DNA of 64,000 nucleotides, taken from Diphasiastrum complanatum. Its lineage: Eukaryota > Streptophyta > Lycopodiopsida > Lycopodiales > Lycopodiaceae. Below, in pieces: positions 1 through 10,900 of the stretch (within the stretch, counting starts at the first letter, position 1; each line of letters opens with the position of its first letter). The DNA lies in contig CM055099.1 in NCBI GenBank assembly GCA_029204225.1, positions 41,768,597-41,832,596 on the forward strand. The letters run 5' to 3'. Position numbers and translations under genes: made by a program. A model generated the notes under the pieces. It had not been told where the DNA came from, did not search any database, and saw only the letters and a program-made list of their open reading frames with translations.

Positions 1-1843
1 ACACGAGGAGAAAGAACCGCTTGTCAGTGAGTCAGTTGGAGCGGTTGGTGTTCTATAGCACCAACGCACGTCTCGCCAGGAGGCTTCCGACCATTACGAG
101 CGCATTGCAGGTGATAAGCTAACCTTTCATAGCATGTTGGTTGACTCCTGGTATGTTGGTTTCATTTCTTGATAGAGTTGTTTCTCTGACATGCCAATTT
201 TAAACCTTGCAGACGAAGATATCCGATTTGGAGCGCCAGGTTGACTTGCCTACGGACAGCACCCATCCCATGCCTGCAGATGACCTAGGCACACAGTTGA
301 TGGCAGAGAGAGAGAGGGAGCTTGCCGAGATGAGAGAGAGAGAGAGAGCTTGGGCTTGAGCACAGAGAGCCCCCATTGTATGAGGCAGATGAGCCAGTGT
401 CAGAGGATGAGCATGATGAGGATGAGCCCATTCAGGTTGTGTTTGCCAGACCAAAGAGGGATGAGGCAGATTATACAGGTGCAGGGCACACGCCACGGGC
501 AGGGGTCACAGGTGCATCACGTGGCAGAGGTGGGACACATGGCACATGTTATACCGGCAGACAGGCAGGGCACACAGGGGGGGGCAGTGGCATACCTACC
601 TATGTCGACATGATGGAGGAGGCTCTTGATAGAGGGCAGAGTGGTTTAGATGCCGGTCCCGCAGATGTTTGGATGCGTGCAGCACAGAGTCATGGCCGTT
701 ACTACAACAGCACACCAGAGGAGGCACCTGATGACTTTCATTGCACAGATTGGGAGGCCATGCAGGGTCTACAGGGTGCACATGATGAGGCACAGGATGA
801 GGCTTGGGTTGATTCAGGGGTTGGTGCACAGGATGATTCAGAGGTTGGTGCACAGGATGATTTAGAGGTTGGTGCACAGGATGAGTCCCAGAGCCCAGAG
901 CATTTGTATTCGGATGCCCAGCTGGCCGACTTGGTTGCCACATTGGATTCAGAGGCCCAGCAGATGCCGAGTGTCAGGGCGCCCCCATCATCTCTTGCCA
1001 GCATGCCACACACAGAGTCCCAGCCAGAGCAGCCGCATGAGGTGCCTACAGTTCCTCCAGCTCCTCAGAGGGTGTATGTGCGTCGCAGCTCCTCCAGTGC
1101 CACCGATGCCATTTAGGCCTGCAGCCCCTCCATCGTCGTCCACTTCTGCAGCACCAGGTCTCCATGGCAAGCCACCATCTGTGCCCAGGTTTTCTCTTGC
1201 AGCGCCCACATCCACAGTGGCTCCTCTAGTGGCAGCACCCACGTCACATCCTCCTCCTTTGGCAGCACCCAGGATGTACCAGTACCGGCCACCACAGCGC
1301 CCCTTTCAGTACATATCACCACTGTACTCGCCTCCTGCACAGCCAGTTCCTCCACCTGCAGCAGCCCCACCGGCACACACTCCACGAGCTCATCCTCCTC
1401 GCTCAGTTGCACAGGGAGTTCCCTCTTTTGCTTCCCTATCCCAACCGGCCTCAGCTTGGGCCCAGCCTAGCCAGCCAGGTGATTTGCATGGGGGTGACGA
1501 GGCATTGACAGCTCCTCTTGTCCGCAAGAGACCAGGCAGGCCCAAGGGTGCACCGAACAAGAAAGGCAAGGCACAGAAACTGCCAGGGAGGAGAGGACGA
1601 CCACGCAGGGCTCTAGGTACAGGTAGAGGTGCAGTATCACAGCCAGTTGGAGCAGGTGTTGTTGGTTTGGCCTGCTTGGGGGCTGATGCGGAGGCTGATT
1701 GGGAGGATGAGGATGACGAGTCTTCCCCCTCGGATACACAGCCCATGCCAGTTCCAGACAGGCAGAGATATCGGCTGCGAGAGTCAGCTCGGGACCCTGA
1801 GTTGTCTCCAGAGCATTCGTCTGAGTCAGAGCCAGAGCATTGA
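1..1843 (+). pseudogene. hAT transposase C-terminus with AT-hook tail, decayed
   Basis: Positions 3-110 encode a segment containing RLSVSQLERLVFYSTNARL, which resembles the end of plant hAT transposases just after the dimerisation region. A GT donor follows at 111 and a CAG acceptor ends at 212; reading continues from 213 in phase. Within the GA-rich tract near 320-350 the frame shifts, and the continuation (from about 346 to 1116) is acidic and rich in Glu, Asp and Ala. A second shift near 1080-1100 moves to the frame ending at 1843. This last part is Pro/Ser/Ala-rich and has AT-hook-like cores (RKRPGRPKG and GRRGRPRR). The hAT assignment rests on the short C-terminal match; the AT-hooks are seen directly. 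The two frameshifts indicate a dead copy. The catalytic domain would lie left of the window. Confidence 0.6.
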
Positions 1844-2366
1844 TTGTGGCTCTGTTGTTTTAGTTTCAGTAGTTTGTCTCTAGCAGACGGTCTACCATTG
1901 TACTCAGATGATTTTTCACATTATATACAGTGTTTGGCCTACATTATTTGCTGCACATTGTGCGTATGTCGCTCTGTACATGTGATGCTTTATTTTATGT
2001 TGAAGAATTCTATGTGCGTGTCTGAATCCTATTTTCATTTAATTTCGTTTGAAGTGAATGCTAGCTTCACATATATGCACCTACATCATGAGCACAGCAA
2101 TCACCCCTACACCCCAAACGACATTTCATAAACACATGTAATACATCTGCATTTAAAAAAATTACAGACATTGCATCTTACATGACCAGGCTCGCGTTGC
2201 ACAAAAAACAACTATGTATATATTCAACCGTTGTATCAGGATAACATCACATATACTGTCATTTTTTTAAGCAGCCATCTAGTTATTTGCTGCACCATAA
2301 ACTGCCGAAAACTACATAGCAACAGTCCGCCACATACGGGTGGACCTCATCTATTCTAAACATCCC

Positions 2367-2774
2367 TCACTGATCCTCCACCGACTCCTCGCCCTCGTCT
2401 GGTGCATTGTTTTGTCGCTCTTGCTCTGCCTCCCGGTTAGCCCGAGCTGCCTCCTGGTTAGCCCGACGTCTGGCCGCCCTTTCCCTGACCATGATGAGCT
2501 GCCGTCGTGTGAAATTCATTCCGATCTGCTCATCCAGATCAAGCTCGACAGCGGGGACAGGATCCACAGCGGGGGCGGGTGGCTCCGGTTCCGGATTTCT
2601 CTGTCGAGTCTGTCGCAGCATCTCTCGGATATCTGCCTCTTGCTTCCGATGCCTCTCGTTGTGCCTTCGGATATCTTCCTCAAGCTTTCTCCTGGCTTCG
2701 CCCTCGGGCTTCAGTGGTATGCGCTCAGCCATCTCGATCGACCTTCTCCTCACAGCACCCTGATCCTTGAACAC
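2367..2774 (-). CDS. Charged coiled-coil ORF convergent to the hAT transposase
   Basis: An intact 135-aa frame with highly biased composition: Arg, Glu, Gln and Ala runs in the N-terminal third (ARRKLEEDIRRHNERHRKQE) and again near residues 95-125, separated by a Pro/Val-rich stretch. It is predicted to be helical or coiled-coil; I recognise no family. It points toward the hAT transposase remnant and ends about 520 bp from the transposase stop. A TATA-like box on the same strand lies near 3171-3178, followed by tandem repeats. It may be a second gene of the hAT element or a captured host fragment. Composition similar to the transposase tail (acidic, Pro-rich, GC-rich compared with surrounding DNA) favours the first. 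Confidence 0.45.
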   Translation of the reverse strand: MFKDQGAVRRRSIEMAERIPLKPEGEARRKLEEDIRRHNERHRKQEADIREMLRQTRQRNPEPEPPAPAVDPVPAVELDLDEQIGMNFTRRQLIMVRERAARRRANQEAARANREAEQERQNNAPDEGEESVEDQ

Positions 2775-2957
2775 CCTCTCACAGCACCCTGGCTCTCAAA
2801 CAGCCTCTCACAGCCTGTCACCGGCTCTCGCTTGCTCTCTCACTGTCTATCACTAGCCCTCTCACAGCCTCTGAAAATGCCGACCACAATGGCATTGTGA
2901 GTGCCTATTTATCCCCACAGCCTGATCGGCCATGTGGATCCCCATCATCCCTCCATG

Positions 2958-3137
2958 TGCCTCTGTACCTGCCCCCATGTGATGCTCCCCCCTGTGTTGG
3001 TCTCCCATTGGGCCCATGGTCTGCTCACCCACAATGCCCATGTGCCTCTGTACTTGCCCCCATGTGATGCTACCCCCCTGTGTTGGTCTCCCATTGGCCC
3101 CTCGGTCTGCTCACTCGCAGTGCCCATGTGCCATTGC
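2958..3137. repeat. About 86-bp tandem repeat, 2.1 copies
   Basis: Units start at 2958, 3043 and 3129 with the words TGCCTCTGTAC, TGCCTCTGTAC and TGCCATT. The first two units are nearly identical. They lie between the minus-strand ORF at 2367-2774 and its putative TATA box, so they would sit in the leader of that transcript. Confidence 0.85.
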
Positions 3138-3170
3138 AACAGTCCCCTGCATCATGTATTGTACCCTCTT

Positions 3171-3178
3171 TTTTTATA
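3171..3178 (-). promoter_or_regulatory. TATA-like box, minus strand
   Basis: The minus strand reads TATAAAAA here. It lies about 400 bp upstream of the minus-strand ORF at 2367-2774, inside the presumed hAT element. It is a candidate promoter only. Confidence 0.35.
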
Positions 3179-3282
3179 CCCAGAACCCCCTTTTTTTACT
3201 TTTTTTGGTCCTTTTTTGGTAGTTAATATGCAAAAAAAAATTACTAAAAATATATTAAAAAATAAAAAAATATATTAAAAAT

Positions 3283-3370
3283 GGTACCGCCCTGGTACCG
3301 CGGATCTCAGGGCGGTACCGTACCGGCGGTACCACTGATATGGTACCGGCGGTACCATACCAGCGGTACC
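3283..3370. repeat. Cluster of seven GGTACC palindromes (hAT subterminal-type repeat)
   Basis: GGTACC occurs at 3283, 3294, 3314, 3328, 3342, 3351 and 3365, usually in the context GGTACCGCC or its complement GGCGGTACC, in both orientations. Such dense short motifs in both directions are typical of hAT subterminal regions where the transposase binds. The cluster lies at the right edge of the hAT-derived block, so the element probably ends near 3370-3380. The exact terminus and target duplication cannot be fixed from this window. Confidence 0.6.
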
Positions 3371-3580
3371 AGAGGGTACTATGATATGAACAAAACTCAC
3401 CTTGACTTTTTAGAGCAAAAACTATCAAGTGACCTTTCTAAAAATATAAAAGCAAAAATCAATCAAACATTTTGGAAAACACGATCTTTGGATTTTATTA
3501 GAGGATTGAGAAGAAGGTCAAGCGAGTTACAAATATCTTAAAACAAACGACAGCATGCTACCAAACAATTTGGAACGCAC

Positions 3581-4088
3581 CTGCTAAATCATCCCGGACC
3601 TGTGTGAGTTTGAGCCAGTCCATCTGACTATAGCCTTTTTCTAGAGGTATTTTCACTCTTTTGGGGGTTTTGGGTGGTGGCATATTGGATGAAATAGTTG
3701 AAGATGTCAACAAAGTGTCGTTTCGAGCATCCGTTCCCATATTGGAGCTTGTAGTAGAATCAGAAATTTTCACAATTTTGGAGAAATTCCCTGAGATTGC
3801 AGAATCTAAGTCTGAAAGTGTAGCAGCAGTGTCACTATTATCACGACCAAAAAAAAACGTTGAAGATTGAGGAATGGGTTTTGGAGATCCAGGCTCATCT
3901 GTGCTCGATAGCAAACTATCCTGCACTCCAACAGTTCTCGTCACTCCAATACTGCAAAGACCTTTTAATGCCACTATGGTATGCAAATTTGCAGATGAAA
4001 TAACACCAACGTTAAAATTGACACAAGGGCGGGGACGCAGCTCCTGCCTGTCATCTAAGGTTTTAGCCTTTGCAGCATAATTATGCAA
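3581..4088 (-). CDS. RLF: Exon of an RLF-like cytochrome b5-domain protein (partial gene)
   Basis: The minus-strand frame ends in KRVKIPLEKGYSQMDWLKLT followed by QVRDDLAG. This matches the conserved segment immediately before the cytochrome b5 domain of plant RLF (REDUCED LATERAL ROOT FORMATION), a cytosolic b5-type haem protein. A GT donor (GCAG|GTGCG) follows at 3580, as expected if the haem-binding exons lie further along the minus strand. They are not between here and position 1: that space is the hAT block. The upstream part is Ser/Thr-rich and probably disordered. The frame has no ATG at its start (TTG at 4088) and is open up to about 4110, so this is probably an internal exon. The gene may be intact with a hAT-loaded intron, or cut off by it. 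Confidence 0.7.
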
Positions 4089-4744
4089 ACTTCTCGTTTC
4101 ATTAAAACCAACTTAAGCATTCTAAGAGTTACCGACGCCAAAATGCCATCGTAAAACTGTGTACCAATTTACAACTACAAGAATGCAATCCTTCTACATA
4201 TCCCTGTCAGAAAGCCCTCACAAAGCTTGTGCTGATTATTTTTTTAGGGTCAAAATTTGATAAACCCTAAGTTTCTCTGTACCTTCTTCCCCGACGCTAA
4301 TTACTGTAGCATAAAAATTTTGAGGATAAAGCCATCGCCGAGCTAATTCACTAGCATGTGACGCCATATGTTCTGCCAGTTTTACATTCTTTGCAAAATA
4401 GAAGTATGCAATAGATTGCTGTAACTGGAATCGAGATATACAGCTTGTAAAGCTTTAAAAATGTGAAATCATATACCAAAATAAGTATTAAAATTGCGGG
4501 CGAAATCGAAGCATGTCTTGAAATTGCGAAATTCCTCAAATTGCAAAATCTTGAGATCGTCTGAAAAACACCAGAAAAAGAATGCGAATTCCAATAGCAA
4601 AGCTTTTCCTGAATTCAATTAGACACAAACAGGCGGTCCAGCTGATCAAACATAGGTGAGATGATCCGTGAAACTTATGGAATTCACAAGGAGGGGCGAG
4701 GGAACTTGCCTGTTGAAAGCTAAAATCCGCCAAATGAGCACCCA

Positions 4745-4746
<2 letters not shown>

Positions 4747-4776
<30 letters not shown>
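4747..4776. repeat. (TC)15 microsatellite
   Basis: Fifteen uninterrupted TC units, followed by further pyrimidine-rich sequence to about 4860. On the minus strand it is a GA tract upstream of the RLF-like exon, where plant genes often carry GA/CT-rich 5' leaders; that role is inferred. Confidence 0.95.
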
Positions 4777-4779
<3 letters not shown>

Positions 4780-5085
4780 TTCTAGCTTCTATTTTCTTCT
4801 CAATTTCGATCGATCTCGCCTTCTCTCTTCGACTTTCTTCCCTAGACCTCTACCTCCACACAATGGAGGCAGCTGTGTTCATATGTGGCGGTGTACGACT
4901 CTAGATGCATGCATCCATGGACCTTTTTGCCACCTTATATCTCTACTCAAGTGCCTAGCATGATCATGCAAATAAAGTGAGTCTACTATATGCCACCCTT
5001 CATATAGTAGGATGCTCCTTGCTTGTTCCATCCTAGATCAAAGGTAATCCACAAGTGAGATCCTCTCTTCCAAGGCAGGCTTTGA

Positions 5086-5183
5086 GAACTCCAAGAACTC
5101 GAGTGCCCTATTTTTCACGACTCCACCACCCTCAGAACTCCAAGAACTCGAGTGCCCTATTTCTCACGACTCCACCACCCTCA
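5086..5183. repeat. 49-bp tandem duplication
   Basis: Two almost identical units start with GAACTCCAAGAACTCGAGTG at 5086 and 5135 and differ at about one base. Confidence 0.9.
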
Positions 5184-5285
5184 TCCGTGTGCTCTCAAAG
5201 TTCCCACCACCCTTGGATGAGGCACGTGCACCACATTACTATTTTGGGTATAGTTGGAAAAGTCATGATCTTCGGATTGAGCTTA

Positions 5286-5468
5286 ATGCCACCATGACTT
5301 GCTCTTTCATAGATTGAGCTAATTGTCACCTTAAATTGGTTATCGCAAAATAATTGAGAACATAAATCCCCCACCCAATGCCACCATGACTTGCTCATTC
5401 GTAGATTGAGCTAGTTGTCCCCTTGAATTGGTCATCACAAATTAATTGCAAACATAAACTTTCATCCC
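5286..5468. repeat. 92-bp tandem duplication, diverged
   Basis: Units begin with ATGCCACCATGACTTGCTC at 5286 and 5378. They share most of the following 90 bases with scattered substitutions, so the duplication is older than its neighbour at 5086. Confidence 0.85.
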
Positions 5469-5704
5469 CATTTAAATAAGAGAATCAGCATGTTCTTGCA
5501 TTGTCATACCTATGATTTTCAGACATTCACTAAGCCTCTGACACCCTGCTCAACTTGAGCTTGAGCTCCATCCTTTATTCACAGTAGCCCCTCCCGATTC
5601 TAGTTATAGATAATGGCCATAAGGAGAGAATGTAAAGCACGAATGTAAAGGAGTGGGCATGCTAGTGATGTATCTTGTCATCATCGTCCCCACCTATGCT
5701 CTAA

Positions 5705-5850
5705 CTCGTCCCAAGGCTCAAGGAGCCTCAAGCAACTTAATGTCTTTCCAATAATGCTTGTACTTGTCCCAAGGCTCAAGAAGCCTCAAGCAAGTTAATG
5801 TCTTTCCAATTATGCTTATACTTGTCCCAAGGCTTAAAGAGCCTCAAGCT
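5705..5850. repeat. 58-bp tandem repeat, 2.5 copies
   Basis: Units start at 5705, 5763 and 5821 around the core GTCCCAAGGCT. The third is truncated after the AGCCTCAAGC word. Confidence 0.9.
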
Positions 5851-7078
5851 AGCTAGTGATGCATTCCCCTATACTTCTTTATACATCTTTGGGTGTGCCC
5901 TTAAAGATAAATAGTTGTCAGTTTTGAATGAACCTTGTCTAACTCGCATAATAAAGTGCCATGCAGATATCATCTAAAATTCTTCTCATTTTATGTTGCA
6001 TGTATTGCATAATTTAATGGTCATAATTTTGGCTTTGCCTTACACATGGAGTACAAGTTTGAAAATGCTTCTTTTTGTATTTTCTATATCAAGATCTTGA
6101 CTTGCCTTATTAATCTAGGATTTTGTGCTTACGTGGTCAATGGAAGCTAAGTCAATTCCTCTTGAATCAGTTGAGCGTCGTGCAGGTTTAGACCGATATG
6201 GCCTACTTACTAGGGGTTTGGCCCCATCAACCAACAGAATGGTGTGAACCAGTACATTTGGTGATATGCCCTTCAACTCAACATAATTCCATGCGAATAT
6301 TCTCGGTACTTCTGATGTGCAGATCTAAAAGCAAAAAACTTTTTTTGGAGAGAAAACTGATGGTATGGGACATCAGTGATTTCAAAGGGGAATTTGTGCG
6401 GGAATGATCTGTAGACCAGTGGTTAGTATTTACATTATTAGTAATGCTAACACTTGAAACCATTGGTCAATGTAAAGATCACTAGGGAAAACCCCTAAGA
6501 TGAGGATAGAAAAACACAAGAGAGACTATCGAGCAATTCGTCCTTTTATAGGGATAATATTAACAACTTGTCCGATGTTGGTGTATTAGATGCAGTGCCA
6601 AGCGTTGTGCAATAATTGTTTGTTAGAGTTTGAGATTGTAATAGTGGCTCTTGAGGAGAGAAATAGAAACATATTTAGTTATTCAGCGTTAACCATTTGT
6701 ATTAGATATCTTGCATTGGATACTAGTTGCATCAAATTCCTTATTATAACAAAAAGATTTATAATATGTATATCTCTTCAATACGATGTGCTGAACTTTG
6801 TAGTTTGATTTTCGACAATGACATTATGAAAAGGTCTATAGATATTTATGGCAAGTGTATGCTGCTTTTAGTTATTTGATGTGCCTTTAAATCACAAAGA
6901 AGTAAAAAATGATATCTTATATCTACCTTTCTATTTAAGGACATACATGAATTTCTAGTAGTCTACATTATTAATTTAGTTAGTTGATTGACTACATTTT
7001 CTGCGGCTTGTACTTTTCGTTCACACCTTGGTTCTTCATTCTGTTCAACATTTACCTTTAGTCTTTGGTTGGGGGAAC

Positions 7079-7258
7079 GTCGATGACTTCTGATATGTCG
7101 GTCCCTTCGAGGAATGGTGACATGAGCGCTCGTCATCAGCCACATCGATGTCGATGACTTCGGTGACTTCAACTTCGGGCAATGATTGCATGAGCACTCG
7201 TTGGTCACTTTGATGTCGATGACTTCGGTGATTTCAAACTCGGCTTCAGGGAATGCCA
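7079..7258. repeat. Short tandem repeat with GTCGATGACTTC core, three copies
   Basis: The core GTCGATGACTTC recurs at about 7079, 7150 and 7214, with flanking similarity (TGAGC-CTCGT words). It encodes nothing convincing. Confidence 0.75.
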
Positions 7259-7999
7259 TCTTTGGTGCGAAAAATGTGAGAAAGCCGAAGGTTCGTAAAA
7301 AAGCGAAGGTCTGTGGAAAAGGCGAAAAACCTGAAGGTCCATTGAGATATGTTCTAAGTCAAGGTTTTGGCCAACTGTCGATTTTTCGGTAATGAGAAAA
7401 ATGCGAACTATGCGAAGCACAGTTCAAATATGCAGACTGTGCAAAAATGCAGCAGTTTGAAATATACAAGGAAAGCTAAAATACAAAAGCTTTGATACTT
7501 AGAAACTACACGTGTCTAGTAGATACTCCAAACGCCACAATTCTTTCTTGATATCAGGTGGCACATCACCCAGCTATTAATGAATCCTACTAAGTCATAT
7601 GGAATGATGTTTGTTATTATGTTTCACATCTCTCTTGAAAGCTTTCCTCCTGGATCTAGCCCCCAAGCCATGCCATGTGATAGCAAGAGGAGAAGAGCAC
7701 AACTGGTAACCTAGACCAAAGTCATCGACGAGATAATCTCTACCTCAATATATAGAGAGTAGGATCCTGTGCACAAACCCATGCAATCCCCATGCAGGTC
7801 AACTATAAATAGATCATAGCTCTTCATGCATTCCTCCCGCCTATATCAGTCACACGTATATGAACTACTCCATATGTCTCAATTAGAGTGTCTGGGTCCT
7901 CTTAAGGTCATTAGTCGCCAACAGGCCTCAATGTGGAATAAAATATAGGCGTGACCAATAACCTCGAACACTGGAGGGCCGGTCTACCATATTATGACC

Positions 8000-10900
8000 A
8001 TTCCATGTTCTTAACTGAATATGGCCGTAACATTCTTCCTGCCTTAAACAGGTTCTGTCCTCATAACTCATAACTAGGGAAGATCCAGATTTATATGCTT
8101 TTAGCTCTTTCTCATGAATTATTATCCTCAATCTGACCAACCAACCTAATCAAGCACTCATAGATAGAACAATTTTCTCAATTGTTTATATATGGTTCAG
8201 AGTACTCTTTCAGTTTCCAAACGTACATTGAGCGTTAAGTCCTCCAAATGGGTAAAATCTTCAATACATCAAATTTTCATTATCAAATAACTAAGTTTAC
8301 ATGATACACTGGATGAGTAGTCGACCAATCATGAAGATCACATTCAAAAGCTAACAAATCAATCTTTTAACTTTCACCTTTACCCTGAAAATCAATCTTT
8401 AGTCTAGCTTCAATATCAAATAAGTATTTAGAGATGGAATAATTCACCAATTATTAATCGCTGCATAGAAGTATTATATTGACCTTTAGAAGTACACTAA
8501 GAGATAATTTTCCTATTGGATCTGATTCTCTCCAATCTAATAACATCACCTTCATGTAACCTTAATTTACATGAATCACTGGGTGAGTTCTCACCTTACA
8601 AATCAATGTTCAAAAGTCAAAGATCCCAATAATTATAGTCCAAGACTATCCACAATTTACGTGTAGACCTGTCATAAATGCTTCTTGGTACCAATACACT
8701 TAGGATTTTTCAAAAACCTAAAGTACCTCAATTCATCCTACCAAAATCTCTTAGGAGATCCATCAAGATAAAAATGACTTTAACTCAGCTCTGAATACTC
8801 CAAATACTCTATTGAGTTAAGTGCTCTATTCCTAGATCTATTCCTAGCAACATATGCAAGGAGATAACAACCATACACTCTTGGTAGATTTATATGTCTC
8901 CTAATTAACCGAAGATTTAGGCTGAAAACAGTACACAAGCATTCCTTGACTACAATCTGTAAAGAAAGCAAATTCCTCATAAGTAACCAATTACTTAATG
9001 AAAATGCCTGTGAGATCCATAAAGTCTCAAGTATGCACTGGAGAATTTAGAGTTCAAATAACATATCTAAATCCTTGACTCTCCCAATTGATCAAGAATT
9101 ACTCATTATCTTAAGAATCCTCACATTTTCTTATAATCTTCTAGTGATCTTTAAGTATCAATTTATGATCCGTCAATCATAAACATTTAGAATCTTATGA
9201 TTCGTCAATCATAATTTACAGAATCTCAAAACCATACTTCATCATTGGAAGATACTGGACTATATGCATAACATACCACTCAAGAAATATAAGAATCATT
9301 CTAAAATCTTTTCCACAAGGAAGATTACTGGATTCCGAGAATATTCTTTCACACCAATTCTTAACCAGATTATGAGTTCCAAATTCTACAATCAACCAAT
9401 CAACTAAAGACCATTACAACATTCATCTTTAACAACATAAACTTTATACAATCACCTAAAACAACATGTAGAGATTGCAAAGTTCTATTGAATTCCAACT
9501 AAATTTGAGTTACCATTCTTGGAGCCATAAGGATTTAGTATCCAATTGAGCTCACATGGGTACTATCACTAATGAATCAAGTCTGAAATACTCATTCAAG
9601 AATTTCGTATATCCTATTCTCACAATTTCCTGATGAATTTAAATGACTCATAAATTATGTGTCTTACAAGCAATACACACAAAACAAACAGTTTTTGGTG
9701 AATTCTCCACACTATCCGTTTTAACAATTAACTTCCACAGGAGTAAATTAACTACTCAAGTTAATTGTCCATGATTTAGAAATCTTAAATGTCTAGGTGA
9801 AGAATTCAATTATACTAGTATAACACCACATTTAGATCCGTATCCAAATCATTTTTTAAGTTAACCTATAGATTTATCATAGTAGATCTGTTAACTCTGC
9901 AAGTAATTGTCAAACACAATACTTGATCATATGTCTATGTTCAACGACTAGGTTAAGTGCACCAGATAACCTTAGTAACCATGAATACATAGTAGATCCA
10001 AACAAGATTAATTGTGCACATATGAGAATAATCTCACTATGCCCCAATACATAAACATACATGTCAATATATGGCAAATTCCTCCAAATTTCGCAAATGT
10101 TACTCTCATATCTCACTGAGAATCTTGCAAGTCAGCTAGAGAAGAATTCTATTTCTCTTGAATAAATAACATATTGAGAAATCTCTGAAGTGAGTAGTTC
10201 CACATCACAATTTTTTTAACCATCATACTTTTACCACATAATTTCTTCATCCAATCGACCTACTTCAAATCTTAGTGTACAAACCAAAATTAGGCTGACT
10301 TATACAGACATCTTTGGACATAAGGTTAAGATTAAAACTTTATTCCATTCGACCCAGTCAGCAGAATCTTAATTCAATCTTTACCACCACTATCCATAAT
10401 CATGAATATCTAACAACTCAAAACCCTCAAAACTCCTCTAGTTCCAGATTATTCAAGACAATCACTAGAGATTTCCTCTATTCCCACTAGATAGTTCCAC
10501 CATTGCACACATACTGGATTCCACAAAAGAAATCCATGCAACTGGTTAATTCCATGAAAGTCTTATTCCTATCATTATCTTCTCCCCCTTTTTAAAATAA
10601 ATTCCATAATTGCAATTAAAAAGTTTTCAAGAGACAATGTATAAGATATCAAATATTTGAAAAAGTCAGTGATGAGTATCCAATACTATTACAAACTGGA
10701 CTTTTTTCTCAAAATCATAAAATATCTTATCCCGAGTGATAGAAGCATTACTATCAATGATCAACTATCAAATAGAGATAAACATTTGGCTCAGGAAGTC
10801 TAAATTCCACCTAATTGATTGAAACCATCAATTGATTGTGAGCCATATTCACAAAACTGAAATGGAAGCATAAGTTCATATAACTTTAACAATCCTTCAG

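Larger units (their letters stand above)
4777..8000. other. Unassigned AT-rich DNA with short tandem repeats
   Basis: No convincing reading frame or RNA gene was found. Apart from the listed tandem repeats, the sequence is low-GC and shows no clear LTR, TIR or polypurine signal. Confidence 0.5.

Noticed and set aside
5705-5850. Possible CRISPR-like array
   Set aside because: Units are contiguous 58-bp tandem repeats with no unique spacers, and the genome is eukaryotic.
8783-8980. Minus frame LPRVYGCYLLAYVARNRSRNR with SIEYLEYSE resembling the copia integrase region FGC..Y..K..R...KS..C.FLGYSE
   Set aside because: The match is short, no other copia motif could be read in 7-11 kb, and most flanking frames are full of stops.
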